Positions 34,625 through 37,514 of a DNA stretch of 37,514 bases are shown piece after piece. The DNA comes from Plantago elongata (taxonomy: Eukaryota > Streptophyta > Magnoliopsida > Lamiales > Plantaginaceae). A program made the translations under genes and the position numbers. The notes under the pieces were generated by a model. That model did not search any database, was not told the origin of the DNA, and was given only the letters and a program-made list of their open reading frames with translations. The stretch is taken from contig JAYMSP010001017.1 in assembly GCA_036897095.1 (NCBI GenBank), positions 1 through 37,514 on the forward strand, read 5' to 3'. The first letter of the stretch is position 1. The number at the start of each line of letters is the position of its first letter.

Positions 34625-36249
34625 ATAATTGGTTCGGTTTGGGAGTAGTAGTGTAGTATTAAAGAAAAAGTGGTACAGATTACAATTACAATTGGCACAA
34701 ATTTTCACTTGAAGTGCGTGCTAGCTTTTTGTTTATCATGTGTAATTTGCATGAAGTGAAATGTTTGTTTAGTGAGTGGTCTTCTATTGAAGTTGTGTGT
34801 GCATATATAAAGAGGTGAGAATGGAGAGGCGGTTGTACTTGTCAGAAATTTATTTAAGTGTATAGTCCAAATATACGTCATAAGTGTAATTTTAAATGGA
34901 GTTTGTGGTAATTGAAATGATTAGCACACGTTGTGTGGAGGAAACTGTTATAAATTATCGATGTTAGGGAGAATTAATTTCCAAACAATTCACTTTTTTT
35001 AGATGAAAAAATAGTGCCCAGATCTGATTTGATCATTTGATGGTGATGTTTCGGTTCAAATTGCTCCCAGAAAATCAAACTGATTGAAGGAAAATTGTAA
35101 ATATATAGTACTAGCATGTTGTAACGATCTGATCGAGACGATTCTCTGAGCTCGTGTAGTTAACTTAGTGCATTGATTTCAACATGATATGTATGTATCA
35201 TCAGTGATAAATTTAGAAGCATAATTTAGATGTCGAAAACAAAATTTAACTGTACAATATTCGAAGAAAATATTTATATTGCTATTATATATTTAATTTG
35301 AAATTTTAAATAATGCTTTAATTAAAACAAAAGAATAAATAAGTAGAGTGTAAATATAAATAAGCATTATAGGTGAATAAAACATAAAGGCGTGGCAGTT
35401 GGTAAGAAATATTAGAAATAAATAAAATAATAATAAAATAATATGAAAATAGCTTTGTGAGTGTAAATCACTAAATCATGATAAAAAAGTATGAAATGTT
35501 GATATAAGAATTTGTGAAAGAGCCAATATAATAGAAAGTAATGAGAAGAATATAAATGACGGTATAATGTAAAGGAAGAAAAATGAAATAATGTAAATTA
35601 GCGGAACAAGAAATATAAAGAACAAAACTAAAGGGATAAAAAAGAAGTAAAAGTGTAGCGCCATAATTTTTAAAATACGAATTATGAAAAATACAACTCG
35701 CACTGGTTATTGGGCTTTGAAATTTGACGAATTTAAACTTGAAAAATAAAAAATGTGGTTCGACGACTTGTGCATCCTTACACTATACATGAAAGTTCTT
35801 GAAATAAGTTCGTGAACTAGAAGAAACGTGCAGCGGAATTATAAATCATAAATCCTTACAACTTTACAAAGTAGAAAATCGTGAACTTGTGATATTAAAG
35901 GGATTCTTGTAATGATCACTGCTTCAACAATGCTCCACTCCAAGCTTGACTTCAATACTTAAAATTTATATTTTAAAAAGGGTCAATCGTGACCACTGGC
36001 TAAGCAAGTTTCCATGCACGTGTCATTAACTAAAGTTCTATCTTCCTGTATTTTAAAGCTTTTAGACTTGTCCAATGAAATGCATCCTATGACTTGACTT
36101 AACCTAATACATAACACAAGAACTTGATCTTTAACTTCAGAAAACTCTCAACCTGACCTTGAACATAAACTTATCTTGAAAACATTCTTAAAATCTTAAC
36201 ATGATCCTGAGTTCACTTGCCATCATAAAGTACATCCCCCGACCAGATA

Positions 36250-36358
36250 GTGATCGCTTAATATGGATAGACACAATTTACTAGTTGCCTAACCGATGGT
36301 AACCGCTTAATATGATGGTTACGATTTACTAGTTGCCTAACCGATGGTGACCGCTAAA
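36250..36358 (+). repeat. ~49-bp tandem array, about 2.3 copies
   Basis: Units beginning gtgatcgcttaatatg, gtaaccgcttaatatg and gtgaccgctaaat start near 36250, 36299 and 36347. Each complete unit ends tttactagttgcctaaccg plus atg. Confidence 0.85.
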
Positions 36359-37514
36359 TTAATTCAAGCCAACGTTATTATATTCAAGGAATACAAAACA
36401 TACTTGCTGAATTAACAACTTAATCATCAAGTACAGTGCGAATAGCAATGTGCATTACAATAAGAGCATCCATCATGAAAATGTTTAGTTTCAATATTAA
36501 TGCTATCCTAATGAATCCAATGATGTAACAAAAGCTATTTAATATCAAATTCCCTCCTATAACCATGAATGTATTAGAGCTAACCTCATGATCAAGTTGA
36601 ATACGGCCGTGAATACTAATCAAAGAAACTTGATCATGATATGGTTGTAATTTTCCTATACATGTTAAAAAACGCATAAGATGACTTCACAATTTATGTG
36701 ATATTACTTTTAATTTGCTTAAACTTTGTGAAACTTTGAGATGTTGAGGAAAGAAAATGAAAATCGTCCGACAAATATTAAACGAGAGTGTGCACTAATA
36801 AATGTGTTCCTTTTGCCTATCTATGTTATGTTTGTCGGACCGATTATTAATCTCCGATTTGTTTAAGAGTTAAGACTAGTGTGGATGTGTGGGAGTCAAT
36901 CAACAATCGCACATTCCGTCCTACTAACAATTTTATAAAGTTGAACATGCTCTTAGTAGAGAATATTAGCTCACATACAATGAGTCTCAGTAGAGACTTG
37001 ATCACACATTCAATTTAATTCAGTTTTATTTATTCAGATTTCAGAGAGGATAACATCGATGTAATAGAGAACACTAATTCACCTATAAGGATTATGGGAA
37101 AAAAATTATTTTAGGTACACTAAAATGATATATTGTCACTTACATTAAAGTGAAAGTGATCAATTTGGGTACACTACTGCAACCACCCGTCCATTTGAGG
37201 AACTCCGATCGATTTTTTGATCAAATTGATGACGTGGCCGCGGGACGTGCGATTTTCCCTCCAAATTCGTATTTGACTCATATTTTTATTTAAAATTTAA
37301 ATACGGGACAAGTGTCGCGTCCACGTTAATTCTAGGTATAAATTATGTATTATAATTATAAAATAATTTAAAAAATTATGAAAAATATTTTAAGATATTT
37401 AAATATTATAAAATTCATTTTACACTTTTTTACAAATTATGAAAAAATTATATTTTTATACAAACAATAAAAAACATATTATAACCGCATTAGCTAATTT
37501 ATGGGTATAAATTG

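Larger units (their letters stand above)
34546..37514. other. Promoter flank of SULTR3;3-like and right-end intergenic DNA
   Basis: No gene is supportable. Next to the transporter lie a (GTA)8 microsatellite (34601-34624) and the transporter promoter. From 34850 on the DNA is AT-rich, with a ~49-bp tandem array (36250-36360) and a GC-richer patch at 37180-37330 (gacgtggccgcgggacgtgcg) that may be a transposon end continuing past the window. Confidence 0.5.

Noticed and set aside
34804..34812. TATATAAAG on the + strand as promoter of a rightward gene
   Set aside because: No coding frame, exon or RNA structure follows within the next kilobase, and the neighbouring transporter is on the other strand.

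Overview
The window is nuclear DNA from a flowering plant, almost certainly a eudicot. The genes carry GT-AG introns, the intergenic DNA is AT-rich and full of small repeats, and every recognisable protein belongs to a plant family: CAR-type C2 proteins, major-latex-protein/Bet v 1 proteins, an RPW8-type NLR and a SULTR3 transporter. I cannot name the species. There are no rRNA, tRNA or CRISPR features. All exon joins were made by hand from splice consensus, reading frame and family conservation.

Layout. Positions 1-4220 are non-coding and hold a 243-bp TRIM-like LTR miniature and a dispersed repeat pair. Three genes follow on the + strand. Two are tandem CAR-type C2 genes (4272-5745 and 6688-8223), each encoding 169 aa. 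The third is a long coiled-coil gene (10014-13225) whose reading frame breaks twice. Between the second and third lie a plant snRNA-type promoter (USE plus TATA) with a possible Pol III small RNA (8600-8806) and an AT-rich tandem duplication (8811-9639).

From 13.7 kb onward every gene is on the - strand. They are a two-domain MLP/Bet v 1 protein (13736-16405, 303 aa, with a Tourist-like MITE in its first intron), a single-domain MLP (19744-21336, 151 aa), a complete ADR1-type helper NLR (22424-25832, 5 exons, 821 aa) and a complete 13-exon SULTR3;3-like transporter (29462-34545, 654 aa). A GC-rich block with a 110-bp tandem duplication, flanked by direct repeats, lies at 17.06-18.35 kb. Positions 25.9-29.4 kb and 34.6-37.5 kb are gene-poor.

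Function. The genes are not a pathway cluster. CAR proteins (membrane recruitment in ABA signalling), MLPs (small hydrophobic ligand binding, stress and defence) and ADR1 (immune helper) all relate to stress or defence, but their adjacency is ordinary for a plant genome. The points most worth a second look are the putative Pol III transcript, the TRIM-like element, the frame-broken gene with 156-bp repeats, and the fused MLP.
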